Of a stretch of DNA of 64,000 bases, positions 7,795 to 16,183 are shown piece after piece. How positions within the stretch are numbered: position 1 is the first letter of the stretch; every line of letters starts with the position of its first letter. The position numbers were made by a program, and so were the translations under genes. This stretch comes from Kitasatospora sp. MAA19. Lineage in GTDB: Bacteria; Actinomycetota; Actinomycetes; Streptomycetales; Streptomycetaceae. Below the pieces are notes generated by a model. The model worked only from the letters and a program-made list of their open reading frames with translations, had not been told where the DNA came from and did not search any database. Location: assembly GCF_029894125.1 (NCBI RefSeq), contig NZ_JARXYZ010000033.1:1-64000 (forward strand), given 5' to 3'.

Positions 7795-8613
7795 CTAGTC
7801 GGCCCAGGCCCGCAGCGCGGCCAGGCGCTCCTGCAGCGGCTCGTACACGCCGGGGGCGGCGGCCACGGTCAGCTCGCCGTCCGGGCCGTGCCCGGGGCGG
7901 CCGCCGACCAGGGCGCCGGCCTCGGTGGCGATCAGGCAGCCGGCCGCGCGGTCCCAGGGGGCGAGCCCGCGCTCGTAATAGCCGTCCAGCCGCCCGGCGG
8001 CGACGTCGCACAGGTCCACCGCGGCGGCCCCGCCCCGGCGGATGTCCCGCACCTCGGGCATCAGGGCCAGCAGCACCTCGGCCTGGCGCACCCGCACCGG
8101 CTGGACGTAGTTGAAGCCGGTGCCGATCAGCGCCTGGCCCCACGGCGGGGCCGGGCGGACCGAGACCGGTCGGCCGTCGAGGCGCGCGCCGCGGCCGAGG
8201 ACGGCGTGGAACAGCTCGCCGCGGGCCGGGGCGTACACCACTCCGACGACCGCCCGGCCGTCCACCTCGGCGGCCACGCTGACCGCCCAGGAGGGCAGCC
8301 CGTACAGATAGTTGACCGTGCCGTCGAGCGGATCGACGACCCAGCGCACCCCGCTGGTGCCGTGCCGCTCGGCGCCCTCCTCGCCGAGGTAGCCGTCCTG
8401 GGGGCGGCGGTCGGTGATCAGCTCCAGGACCAGCTTCTCGGAGGCGAGGTCCATCTCGGTGACCACGTCGACCGGGCTGCTCTTGGTGCCGGCCACACCG
8501 AGATCGGCGGGCCGGCCGTCGCGCAGCAGGGCGCCGGCCTGCCGGGCCGCGTCCAGAGCGACCTCCAGCAGGTCGTCGAGGAGCCCGTCGACGGGCAGGG
8601 CGGGGGTGGGCAT
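7795..8613 (-). CDS. Inositol monophosphatase family protein (SuhB-like)
   Basis: The 272-residue protein belongs to the Mg2+-dependent, Li+-sensitive inositol monophosphatase family, which hydrolyses inositol-1-phosphate and related sugar phosphates. Diagnostic motifs are the metal-binding EEGAE region in YLGEEGAERHG, WVVDPLDGTVNYLYGLPSWAVSVA (the DPLDGT signature), and the second motif GLAPWDRAAGCLIATEAGA. Length is normal. In actinomycetes such enzymes feed myo-inositol to mycothiol and phosphatidylinositol synthesis, although this paralogue's substrate cannot be inferred. The ATG at 8613 follows GAGGAGA. It is 14 bp downstream of hemH and presumably co-transcribed with it. Confidence 0.92.
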   Translation of the reverse strand: MPTPALPVDGLLDDLLEVALDAARQAGALLRDGRPADLGVAGTKSSPVDVVTEMDLASEKLVLELITDRRPQDGYLGEEGAERHGTSGVRWVVDPLDGTVNYLYGLPSWAVSVAAEVDGRAVVGVVYAPARGELFHAVLGRGARLDGRPVSVRPAPPWGQALIGTGFNYVQPVRVRQAEVLLALMPEVRDIRRGGAAAVDLCDVAAGRLDGYYERGLAPWDRAAGCLIATEAGALVGGRPGHGPDGELTVAAAPGVYEPLQERLAALRAWAD

Positions 8614-8627
8614 GGGTCTCCTCGGGG

Positions 8628-9770
8628 TCAGCGCTCGGCGGCGGCCGGGCGGGGAGCGCGCGGGTTGGGGCAGCAGGCCACCGCGCACACGTCGTGGCTG
8701 GGGCCGAGCGCGCCCAGGGCGCAGCGGGTCACCGGCTCGCCGCGCTCGGTGGCGGCCCGCTCCAGCACCAGCTGGCGCACGGCGGCGGTGAAGCGCGGGT
8801 CGGCGCCGACGGTGGCGGCGCGGGCCACCGGCAGGCCGAGTTCGGCGGCCTTGGCGACGGCCTCGGTGTCGAGGTCGTACTTGACCTCCATGTGGTCGGA
8901 GACGAAGCCGATCGGGACCATCACCACGGCGGGCGCGCCGTCGGCGTGCTGGGCCTCCAGGTGGTCGCAGATGTCCGGTTCCAGCCACGGCGTGTGCGGG
9001 GCGCCGCTGCGGCTCTGGAACACCAGCTCCCAGGGCCGGTCCGCGACGCCGGTGCGCTCGGCGACGGCCGCCGCGATCAGCCGGGCGACGTCCAAGTGCT
9101 GGGCGACGTAGGCACCGCCGGGGCGGCCGCGGGCCGGGTCGTCCGGGGCGCCGGAGGTCTCGGCCATCGTGTCCGGGATGGAGTGGGTGGTGAAGGCGAA
9201 ACGGGCGCCGGCCCGGGCGTCCTCGGGCAGCTGCGCCAGGGCGGCCAGGGTGGCGTCGATCATCGGCTCGACGAAGCCGGGGTGGTTGTAGAAGTGCCGC
9301 AGCTTGTCGACCCGCAGCTCGGGCAGTCCCTCGGCGGCGAGGGCGGCCAGCGCGTCGGCGAGGTTCTCCCGGTACTGGCGGCAGCCCGAGTAGCCGGCGT
9401 AGGCGCTGGTGGCGAGGACGGCGATCCGGCGGTGGCCGTCGGCGGCCAGTTCGCGCAGCGTGTCCACCAGGTAGGGGGCCCAGTTCCGGTTGCCCCAGTA
9501 GACCGGCAGGTCCAGCCCGTGCTCGGCGAAGTCCTTGCGCAGCGCGGCGAGCAGCTCGCGGTTCTGCTCGTTGATCGGGCTGACCCCGCCGAACAGGAAG
9601 TAGTGCTTGCCGACCTCCTTCAGCCGCTCCTTGGGGATCCCGCGGCCACGGGTCACGTTCTCCAGGAAGGGGACGACGTCCTCGGGGGCCTCCGGCCCAC
9701 CGAAGGAGAGCAGCAGCAGGGCGTCGTACGGGGCGGCGCCGGACGGTGAGGGTTTGCGCGCGTCGGACAT
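8628..9770 (-). CDS. hemH: Ferrochelatase (coproporphyrin-type, with probable 2Fe-2S cluster)
   Basis: The 380-residue enzyme inserts ferrous iron into a porphyrin late in haem synthesis. In actinobacteria the physiological substrate is generally coproporphyrin III (hemH/cpfC). Recognisable parts are LLLLSFGGPEAPEDVVPFLENV at the N-terminus, the metal-site histidine in FAFTTHSIPDTM, and VPIGFVSDHMEVKYDLD. Cys130 plus a C-terminal group (Cys350, 362, 366, 367) fit the 2Fe-2S ligands known from mycobacterial ferrochelatase. The ATG at 9770 is chosen because a CAGGAT -10 hexamer sits seven bases ahead, implying a leaderless mRNA. The longer frame to 9866 would read through that promoter. Confidence 0.94.
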   Translation of the reverse strand: MSDARKPSPSGAAPYDALLLLSFGGPEAPEDVVPFLENVTRGRGIPKERLKEVGKHYFLFGGVSPINEQNRELLAALRKDFAEHGLDLPVYWGNRNWAPYLVDTLRELAADGHRRIAVLATSAYAGYSGCRQYRENLADALAALAAEGLPELRVDKLRHFYNHPGFVEPMIDATLAALAQLPEDARAGARFAFTTHSIPDTMAETSGAPDDPARGRPGGAYVAQHLDVARLIAAAVAERTGVADRPWELVFQSRSGAPHTPWLEPDICDHLEAQHADGAPAVVMVPIGFVSDHMEVKYDLDTEAVAKAAELGLPVARAATVGADPRFTAAVRQLVLERAATERGEPVTRCALGALGPSHDVCAVACCPNPRAPRPAAAER

Positions 9771-9777
9771 GGCACCG

Positions 9778-9783
9778 ATCCTG
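9778..9783 (-). promoter_or_regulatory. Likely -10 element of a leaderless hemH promoter
   Basis: On the minus strand CAGGAT ends seven bases before the hemH ATG. It matches the TANNNT-like -10 of the principal sigma factor at five of six TAGGAT positions. No clear ribosome-binding site is present. Confidence 0.5.
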
Positions 9784-9897
9784 CCATTGAGGGACCGGGG
9801 ACCTCCGGCGGGGCCGCGCGGGTGTCCGGAAATTACCGTTTGCCAAGGTACGTAAGCTGTGTTCACCGGCCTCGTTCCTTACCCCCGCGGAGCTCCC

Positions 9898-11166
9898 GTG
9901 CTGTCCAGCTACCGCCAGATATTCGCCTCCCCCGGCAGTCTGGCCTTCTCCTCCACCGGCTTCGTCTCCCGGCTGCCGATCTCGATGACCGGCATCGGCA
10001 TCGTGACCATGCTCTCCCAGCTGAGAGGCTCCTACGGGCTGGGGGGCCTGGTGTCGGCGACACTGGCGGTCTCCGCCGCGCTGCTCGGCCCGCAGGTCTC
10101 ACGGCTGGTGGACCGGCACGGGCAGCGCCGGATCATCGTGCCGGCGATGGCGATCACCGTGGTCGCCGTCGTGGGGCTACTGCTCTGCGCGCGGTCGCAC
10201 GCGCCGGACTGGACGCTGTTCGTCTTCGCCGCCGGCCTGGGCGTCATGCCGAGCACCGGGGCGATGGTCCGCGCCCGCTGGGCCCACCTCTACCGCGACG
10301 ACGCCGGCAAGCTGCACACCGCGTACTCCTTCGAGGCCGTCGTCGACGAACTCTGCTTCATCGTCGGCCCGATCCTCTCCATCACCCTGGCCACCTCCGT
10401 CTTCCCCGAGGCCGGCGTCCTGCTCGCCGGGGTCTTCCTCGCCGTCGGCGTCCTGCTGTTCGCCGGGCAGCGCTCCACCGAGCCGCCGGTCCACCCGGCC
10501 GCCCGGCACGTCGGCGGCTCGGTGATCCTCAACCGCGGCCTGCAGGTGCTGATCCTCACCTTCGTCGCCACCGGTGCGATCTTCGGCTCGGTGGAGGTCG
10601 TCACCGTCGCCTACGCCGAGGCCCAGGGGCACAAGTCCGTCTCCAGCGTGATCCTGGCGCTGTGGGCGCTCGGCTCCTGCCTGGCCGGCGTGGTGTTCGG
10701 CACCCTCAAGCTCACCGGCTCGATGGCCGGCCGCTTCTTCGGCGGCGTCCTGTTCATGGCGCTCAGCATGGTGCCGCTGGTGCTGGTCGCCGGGTCGGTG
10801 CGCGGCGTCGGCGGGCTGGTCGTGGTCGGCGGCGCGCTCCTGGTCGCGGGCATCGCCATCTCCCCCACCCTGATCACCGCGATGGCCCTGGTCGAGCGGC
10901 TCGTCCCGGCCGCCCAGCTGACCGAGGGCATGACCTGGACGACCACCGGGCTCGCCCTCGGCGTCGCGGTCGGCTCCTCCACCGGCGGCTGGGTGGTCGA
11001 CGCCGCCGGATCCGCCGCGGGCTACTGGGTGCCGCTGACCGCCGGGGTGTTCGGCGTGGTCGTCGCGCTGGCCGGCCTGGGCCGACTGCGTGCCGGACTC
11101 ACCGTCGAACAGACCGCCGGAGGAGCCGCCGAAGCGGTCGAAGAGACCGTAGACCTCGAACGGTGA
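9898..11166 (+). CDS. MFS transporter
   Basis: The 422-residue integral membrane protein has about 12 hydrophobic helices in two bundles, with the MFS signature VSRLVDRHGQRRIIVPA between helices 2 and 3. The family exports or imports small molecules by proton coupling; the substrate is unknown. The GTG at 9898 is preferred because GGAG lies five bases ahead and the protein then begins VLSSYRQIFASPGSLAFSS. A GTG at 9859 is an alternative. It is divergent from hemH with a 127-bp promoter region and followed by the CCTACC/GGTAGG palindrome before the oxidase gene. An exporter role is the most common annotation for this subtype. Confidence 0.87.
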   Translation: MLSSYRQIFASPGSLAFSSTGFVSRLPISMTGIGIVTMLSQLRGSYGLGGLVSATLAVSAALLGPQVSRLVDRHGQRRIIVPAMAITVVAVVGLLLCARSHAPDWTLFVFAAGLGVMPSTGAMVRARWAHLYRDDAGKLHTAYSFEAVVDELCFIVGPILSITLATSVFPEAGVLLAGVFLAVGVLLFAGQRSTEPPVHPAARHVGGSVILNRGLQVLILTFVATGAIFGSVEVVTVAYAEAQGHKSVSSVILALWALGSCLAGVVFGTLKLTGSMAGRFFGGVLFMALSMVPLVLVAGSVRGVGGLVVVGGALLVAGIAISPTLITAMALVERLVPAAQLTEGMTWTTTGLALGVAVGSSTGGWVVDAAGSAAGYWVPLTAGVFGVVVALAGLGRLRAGLTVEQTAGGAAEAVEETVDLER

Positions 11167-11180
11167 ACTGACTAATCTCT

Positions 11181-11210
11181 CCCTACCCGTGGGCCTACCC
11201 GCGGGTAGGG
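11181..11210. promoter_or_regulatory. CCTACC-type palindrome upstream of the FAD oxidase gene
   Basis: A perfect 16-bp palindrome, CCTACC-CGCG-GGTAGG, occupies 11194-11209, and an extra CCTACC half-site lies at 11182-11187. It sits 15 bp beyond the MFS stop and 61 bp before the oxidase ATG. It could be an operator for the oxidase or a terminator for the MFS gene. The match with 2122-2137 favours a protein-binding site. Confidence 0.5.
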
Positions 11211-11270
11211 CGGCCCCCACCGCCCCGGACCGCGCCGACCCCGGTCGGCCACGGAGCAGGAGGCGGCGCC

Positions 11271-12593
11271 ATGCCCCAGGCCAGTACCGCGACCCCCACC
11301 CGGTGGACCAACTGGGCCGGGAACCAGAGTGCCCGGCCCGCCCGGGCCGCCACCCCCGGCACCGCGGAGGAGCTGGCCAAGGAGATCCTGCGCGCCGCCG
11401 AACAGGGCCGCACCGTCAAGGCCGTCGGCTCCGGCCACTCCTTCACCTCGATCGCCTCCGCCGGCGACGGCGTCCTGCTCCGCCCGTACGCGCTCACCGC
11501 CGTCCGCGAGATCGACCGCGAGGCCGGCACCATCACCGTCGAGTCCGGCCTCCCGCTCGCCCGGCTCAACCGGATCCTCGCCGCCGAGGGCCTCTCGCTC
11601 ACCAACATGGGCGACATCGAGGTCCAGACCGTGGCCGGCGCCACCAGCACCGGCACCCACGGCACCGGCCGCGACTCCGGCTCGCTCGCCGCCCAGATCC
11701 GCGCCCTGGAGATCGTCCTCGCCGACGGCAGCGTCCGGCGCTGCTCCCCCACCGAGAACCCGCGGCTGTTCCAGGGCGCCCGGCTCGGCCTCGGCGCCCT
11801 CGGCGTGATCACCGCGCTCACCTTCGCCGTCGAACCGGCCTTCCTGCTCACCGCGCACGAGCAGCCGATGTCCTTCGACGAGGTGCTGGCGCGGCTGGAC
11901 GACCTCACCGCCGTGAACGAGCACTTCGAGTTCTACTGGTTCCCGCACACCGACCGCTGCTCGACCAAGCGCAACAACCGCAGCCAGGGTCCGGCCGCCC
12001 CGCTGCCCCGGTTCAAGGAGTGGCTGGAGGACGACTTCCTCTCCAACACCGTCTGGGAGGGCGCCTGCCGGGTCGGCCGGCGCTTCCCCGCCAGCATCCC
12101 CGCCATCGCCTCGCTGGCCAGCCGCGCCTGGTCCGACCGCAGCTACACCGACACCGCGCACCGGGTGTTCACCAGCCCCCGCAAGGTCCGCTTCGTGGAG
12201 ATGGAGTACGCGGTGCCGCGCGCGGCCGTCGCCGAGGTGCTGCGCGAACTGAAGGCCCTGGTCGAGCGCTCCGACTGGAAGGTCAGCTTCCCCGTGGAGG
12301 TGCGGTTCGCCCCAGCCGACGACCTCTGGCTCTCCACCGCCTCCGGGCGGGACAGCGCCTACATCGCCGTCCACCTCTACCGGGGCACCGCCGACCAGGG
12401 CTACTTCACCGCCGTCGAGCAGCTGATGGCCGCGCACCAGGGCCGCCCGCACTGGGGCAAGCTGCACACCCGGGACGCCGAGTACCTGGCCGGCGTCTAC
12501 CCGCACTTCGGCGACTTCACCGCCCTGCGCGACGAGGTCGACCCGCAGCGCCTCTTCGGCAACGACTACCTGCGCCGGGTCCTCGGAGCGTAG
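11271..12593 (+). CDS. FAD-dependent D-arabinono-1,4-lactone/alditol oxidase family protein
   Basis: This 440-residue flavoenzyme has an N-terminal FAD-binding PCMH domain (about 20-190) and a C-terminal ALO domain (about 200-438). The motif VGSGHSFTSIA holds the histidine that in family members binds FAD covalently; ATSTGTHGTGRDSGSLAAQI contacts the flavin; and HWGKLHTRDAEYLAGVYPHFGDF is the conserved C-terminal block. Relatives oxidise sugar lactones or alditols with O2, producing H2O2. The exact substrate is undetermined, and a xylitol/sorbitol-type alditol oxidase is a fair alternative. An AGGAGG ribosome-binding site precedes the ATG. The stop codon lies inside a 16-bp tandem repeat. Confidence 0.88.
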   Translation: MPQASTATPTRWTNWAGNQSARPARAATPGTAEELAKEILRAAEQGRTVKAVGSGHSFTSIASAGDGVLLRPYALTAVREIDREAGTITVESGLPLARLNRILAAEGLSLTNMGDIEVQTVAGATSTGTHGTGRDSGSLAAQIRALEIVLADGSVRRCSPTENPRLFQGARLGLGALGVITALTFAVEPAFLLTAHEQPMSFDEVLARLDDLTAVNEHFEFYWFPHTDRCSTKRNNRSQGPAAPLPRFKEWLEDDFLSNTVWEGACRVGRRFPASIPAIASLASRAWSDRSYTDTAHRVFTSPRKVRFVEMEYAVPRAAVAEVLRELKALVERSDWKVSFPVEVRFAPADDLWLSTASGRDSAYIAVHLYRGTADQGYFTAVEQLMAAHQGRPHWGKLHTRDAEYLAGVYPHFGDFTALRDEVDPQRLFGNDYLRRVLGA

Positions 12594-12628
12594 GAGCCTC
12601 GGAGCGTAGAAGTCACGGAGCGCAGGAG
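12581..12628 (+). repeat. Three tandem copies of a 16-bp unit spanning a stop codon
   Basis: Copies at 12581-12596, 12597-12612 and 12613-12628 resemble CCTCGGAGCGTAGGAG. The oxidase stop TAG (12591-12593) lies in the first copy, so the 3' flank appears to have arisen by duplication of the gene end. Confidence 0.75.
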
Positions 12629-12641
12629 TCCCGAGGCCTGC

Positions 12642-13502
12642 CTAGGGGGTCGCGGCCCCGGTCGGCGCGGCGGGCGGCGGGGCCACGGACGTGGGGGCGT
12701 CGCTCGGCTCCGACGGCTTCGGGCTCGCCCCGCCGGACGGCTTCCCGCCGTCCGCGCTCGGGGACGAACCGGCCGACGGCGTCGCGCTCGGGGACGCCGA
12801 GGGCGAGGCCGTACCGTCGCCGCGCTCACCGGACCCGCCGCTCGGGCTCGCGCTCGGCTCCCGGCTCGGCCTCGTCGTCACCGGGGCCGAGGCCCCGCCG
12901 GACGGCGTCGGGTCCGACCCGTGCCCGCCGCCGGTGGACGGCCGCTCCGCCGGCGGCGCCTCCCGCGGCGAGGAGGGCTTCGGGCCCACCACGCCGCCGA
13001 AGGAGGTGCCGTTGCCCGACTCGCCCTTCACCGTCGCCGACACCGGCTGCCCGGTGGCCAGTTCGAACGCCACGATCGGCGTCATCGCCAGCAGGAACAC
13101 CAGCCCGGACACCGCCGCGTAGGTCTTCCAGGTCCAGCGCCGACGCGCCCGCACCACCTGCGGCTCGTTCCACTCCGAGGAGATCACCGTCGGCGCCGGC
13201 TCCACCGGGCGCTCCGGCACCTGGCGCAGCCCGTTCACGGTCTGGCCCGGCCCCCGATCCACCACCGCCTCGCGCAGCTGCTCGCCGGTGCGCCGGAAGA
13301 TGTGCTGGAACACCGCACCGCCGGTGGTGGCCCCGATACTGACCACCGCCGCGCCCAGGATCGTTCCGTACACCCCGAGTTCGGAGGCGAGCAGCGCCCC
13401 GGCCACGGTGGCCAGCGCACTCGCCGCGACCTGAGCCACGCTCAGATCGATCCGCTTGCGCTGCTTCTCGCCGCCCTCCTCGGCGGGGCTCCGCTCCGAC
13501 AT
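12642..13502 (-). CDS. Hypothetical membrane protein with Pro/Ser-rich C-terminus
   Basis: The predicted 286-residue protein has a short charged N-terminus, a hydrophobic stretch at about 20-68 that may form two helices, a linker rich in basic residues, and a further membrane helix near 135-158 (YAAVSGLVFLLAMTPIVAFE). The C-terminal 120 residues are almost entirely Ser, Pro, Ala and Gly (SASPSATPSAGSSP), a likely extracytoplasmic disordered or wall-spanning tail. No known domain is recognised. The ATG at 13502 is chosen because GAGGG is six bases ahead; another ATG two codons upstream abuts that site. It is convergent with the oxidase and divergent from sepH. Confidence 0.75.
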   Translation of the reverse strand: MSERSPAEEGGEKQRKRIDLSVAQVAASALATVAGALLASELGVYGTILGAAVVSIGATTGGAVFQHIFRRTGEQLREAVVDRGPGQTVNGLRQVPERPVEPAPTVISSEWNEPQVVRARRRWTWKTYAAVSGLVFLLAMTPIVAFELATGQPVSATVKGESGNGTSFGGVVGPKPSSPREAPPAERPSTGGGHGSDPTPSGGASAPVTTRPSREPSASPSGGSGERGDGTASPSASPSATPSAGSSPSADGGKPSGGASPKPSEPSDAPTSVAPPPAAPTGAATP

Positions 13503-14052
13503 CGACATCCCTCGGTCCGTACGACTCTTCCTCGAACAAGTCACTCCATCTTGCCCAAAGAAGGACACAAGGGGCGAAAATGCGGTTCTTCGTCCCCGAT
13601 ATATGTGAAGATGATCACCGTTCACCCGGCAGTGATCCGCCATTGGGGGCACGCTCTCTTGAGATTCCCGTGAATCGCGGGAGACTTGAGCGGCGAGCCG
13701 CCCCTCCGGATGCCACGAATGGAGTACTGTTCGTAAAGCCTGAGCCTTGGGTCGACTTGTCGACTGCGCCCACACCGGCAGCTTGACGAAGAGCCACGGA
13801 ACAGGCACGCACGGCGACGCCGGTCCCGGATCGTCGCGAACACTCCGCGTGCGAGAACGGCCGGGACACCCAGGCGCGACGTCGACGGATGACGTGGCAA
13901 AAAGGCAACCGTGCCACAGCGGCGCAACCGGGCGGATGCCCGACACGCCGGGGAACTCAGCAAGGTTGTGGCCAGTCGCGAGTGGGCAGGCCACACTCAG
14001 TACGGGAGCAGCGACGCAGGTGACGTCGGCAGGCACCACCCGGGAGGTAACC
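13503..14052. other. Long intergenic region upstream of sepH
   Basis: These 550 bp between divergent genes are comparatively AT-rich near 13540-13640 and contain no convincing gene. The sepH reading frame is open through part of it, but codon usage there is not coding-like. It presumably holds both promoters and an sepH leader. No known riboswitch pattern is evident to me. Confidence 0.5.
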
Positions 14053-15093
14053 GTGCCCGAACTGCGGGTTGTGGCCGTCAGCAACGACGGCACACGGCTG
14101 GTGCTCAAGGCTGCCGACAGCACGGAGTACACCCTTCCCATCGACGAGCGGCTGCGCGCCGCCATCCGCGGCGACCGGCCGCGCCTCGGCCAGATCGAGA
14201 TCGAGGTCGAGAGCCACCTCCGCCCCCGGGACATCCAGGCCCGGATACGAGCCGGTGCCTCCGCCGAGGAGGTCGCCCAGGCCGCCGGCATCTCCGTCGA
14301 CCGGGTCCGTCGCTTCGAGGGGCCGGTGCTCGCCGAGCGCGCCTTCATGGCCGAGCGCGCCCGCAAGACCGCCATCCGCCGCAACGGCGAATCCACCGGG
14401 CCGCAGCTCGGCGAGGCCGTCTCCGAGCGGCTCGCGCTGCGCGGCGCCGAGAAGGACACCGAGCGCTGGGACTCCTGGCGGCGCGACGACGGCACCTGGG
14501 AGGTCATCCTCTCCTACCGGGCCGACGGCGAGGGCCGCAGCGCCTCCTGGACGTACGACCCGCCCCGGCGCCTGGTCCAGCCCAACGACGACGAGGCCCG
14601 CGCGCTGATCGGCGAGAACGTCGAGCGCGAGGAGGAGTCGGTCTTCCCGTTCATCCCGCGGATCGCCCGGCTCCCCCAGGACCGGCCGCCCCGCCCGATG
14701 ATCGACCGGCCGTCCGCCGACCGCATCATGTCCGCGCGCGAGGTCCGCGAGTCCCGCGAGGCCACCGCCGAGGCCAGGGACTCCCTGACCAGCCTGCTCG
14801 ACGTGGTCCCCGCCTTCCGCGGCGACCTCGCCGTCGGCCCCGCCCCGATCGAGCCGGTGCCCGCCGAGGTCGCCGAGGAGAGCGAGGAGCCGGCCGCGGC
14901 CGCCCCGGCGGTCGGCGCGGGCTCGGCCTACGCCGACATCCTGATGCCGCGGGCCGTCGCCCCGCACCGCGAACGCCTGGTCGGCACCACCGACCGTCAG
15001 GCCGAGGCGGACGGCGTCCGGCCCGGCCGCCGGGCGACCGTGCCCAGCTGGGACGAGATCGTCTTCGGCAGCCGGCGCAAGAAGCAGGAGTAG
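14053..15093 (+). CDS. sepH: Cell division protein SepH
   Basis: The 346-residue protein opens VPELRVVAVSNDGTRLVLKAADSTEYTLPIDERLRAAI, followed by a helix-turn-helix-like DUF3071 domain (about 50-130, including IRAGASAEEVAQAAGISVDRVRRFEGPVLAERAFMAERAR), the SepH signature. The second half is a low-complexity linker and a C-terminal motif (SWDEIVFGSRRKKQE). In Streptomyces, SepH binds FtsZ, promotes filament assembly and is needed for efficient vegetative and sporulation septation. The GTG at 14053 is preceded by GGGAGG. The upstream open frame is rejected because homology begins here. A 20-bp perfect hairpin follows the stop. Confidence 0.93.
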   Translation: MPELRVVAVSNDGTRLVLKAADSTEYTLPIDERLRAAIRGDRPRLGQIEIEVESHLRPRDIQARIRAGASAEEVAQAAGISVDRVRRFEGPVLAERAFMAERARKTAIRRNGESTGPQLGEAVSERLALRGAEKDTERWDSWRRDDGTWEVILSYRADGEGRSASWTYDPPRRLVQPNDDEARALIGENVEREEESVFPFIPRIARLPQDRPPRPMIDRPSADRIMSAREVRESREATAEARDSLTSLLDVVPAFRGDLAVGPAPIEPVPAEVAEESEEPAAAAPAVGAGSAYADILMPRAVAPHRERLVGTTDRQAEADGVRPGRRATVPSWDEIVFGSRRKKQE

Positions 15094-15099
15094 CACAGC

Positions 15100-15142
15100 G
15101 TGCGGAAGGGGCGGGAGGCCTAGCCTCCCGCCCCTTCCGCAC
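15100..15142. terminator. Perfect 20-bp bidirectional hairpin terminator
   Basis: Positions 15100-15119 and 15123-15142 are perfectly complementary with a 3-base loop. The hairpin lies between convergent sepH and the sulfurtransferase gene, 7 bp past the sepH stop. Confidence 0.9.
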
Positions 15143-15150
15143 GCCCCGGC

Positions 15151-16026
15151 TCAGCCCGGCTGGTCGGTCACCGCCACCGGACGAGTCCCGTCGCTCGACC
15201 ACTCGCTCCACGACCCCGGGTACAACGTCGCCGGCAGGCCGGCCACCTCCAAGGCCAGGATCTGGTGCGCCGCCGTCACCCCCGAGCCGCAGTACACCGC
15301 CGTCTCCCGCTCACCCGCGCCCAGCGCGCGGAACCGCGCCGCCAGCTCCGCGGCCGGCCTGAACCGCCCGTCGGCGGTCACGTTCTCGGCCGTCGGCGCC
15401 GACACGGCGCCCGGGATGTGACCGGCCCGCGGGTCCACCGGCTCGCTCTCGCCCCGGTAGCGCTCCCCCGCCCGGGCGTCCAGCAGCAGAGCGCCGCGCG
15501 CCCAGGACGCCGCGCCGTCCGCGTCCACCACCGGCAGCCGCCCCGGAGCCGGCTTGAAGTCGCCCTCCGCCGGCGCCGGAACCTCCGTCGCCACCGGCAG
15601 TCCGGCCGCCAGCCAGGCCGCGTACCCGCCGTCCAGCACCCGGACGTCCCGGTGCCCGGCCCAGCGCAGCAGCCACCAGGCGCGGGCCGCCGCCAGCGAG
15701 GCCGCACCGTCGTACACCACCACCGGGCGGTCGGCGCCCACCCCGAGGCGGCGCATCGCCGCGCCGAACTCCTCCGGGTCCGGCAGCGGGTGTCGGCCGC
15801 CCCGGCCGGGGGCTCCGGGCGGGGCCGCGAGGTCCCGGTCCAGGTCGACGAAGTGGGCGCCGGGCAGGTGCCCGGCCCGGTACTCCTCGACCGCGGTCGG
15901 GCCGGACTGCGCGGCACCGACCAGCCGGTAGCGCACGTCCAGCAGCACCGGCGGGCGCGCGGCGGCGAGCGCCTGCGCCAACCCGGCCGCGGAGATCAGC
16001 GGGGAACCGTCGTTGAAGGTGGTCAT
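15151..16026 (-). CDS. Sulfurtransferase (two-domain rhodanese)
   Basis: This 291-residue protein has tandem rhodanese domains (about 10-130 and 150-280). The first is the non-catalytic domain with LLDVRYRL and DRPVVVYDGAASLAAARAWWLLRWAGH. The second carries the active-site loop YCGSGVTA with the persulfide-forming cysteine; the CGSGVTA loop is typical of thiosulfate/3-mercaptopyruvate sulfurtransferases. It likely transfers sulfane sulfur to cyanide or thiol acceptors. The ATG at 16026 is preferred because a GACAAT -10 element lies seven bases upstream, giving a leaderless message; the ATG at 16035 would fall inside that element. Confidence 0.92.
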   Translation of the reverse strand: MTTFNDGSPLISAAGLAQALAAARPPVLLDVRYRLVGAAQSGPTAVEEYRAGHLPGAHFVDLDRDLAAPPGAPGRGGRHPLPDPEEFGAAMRRLGVGADRPVVVYDGAASLAAARAWWLLRWAGHRDVRVLDGGYAAWLAAGLPVATEVPAPAEGDFKPAPGRLPVVDADGAASWARGALLLDARAGERYRGESEPVDPRAGHIPGAVSAPTAENVTADGRFRPAAELAARFRALGAGERETAVYCGSGVTAAHQILALEVAGLPATLYPGSWSEWSSDGTRPVAVTDQPG

Positions 16027-16033
16027 GGCGGCC

Positions 16034-16039
16034 ATTGTC
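16034..16039 (-). promoter_or_regulatory. Likely -10 element of a leaderless rhodanese promoter
   Basis: GACAAT on the minus strand ends seven bases before the ATG at 16026, with no ribosome-binding site between. Confidence 0.45.
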
Positions 16040-16183
16040 GCGCAGCGCCGCCGCCCCACCGCTCTTTGTGCGCTCTTTGCCGGAATTTCCGCGCGGCCCG
16101 AGGGTTCGACACGCGCCAGGGTGGAAGCATCACCCTCGCGCGCGAGGATTTCCGTGCGCCAACCACCCACGAGGAGGCCCGCA

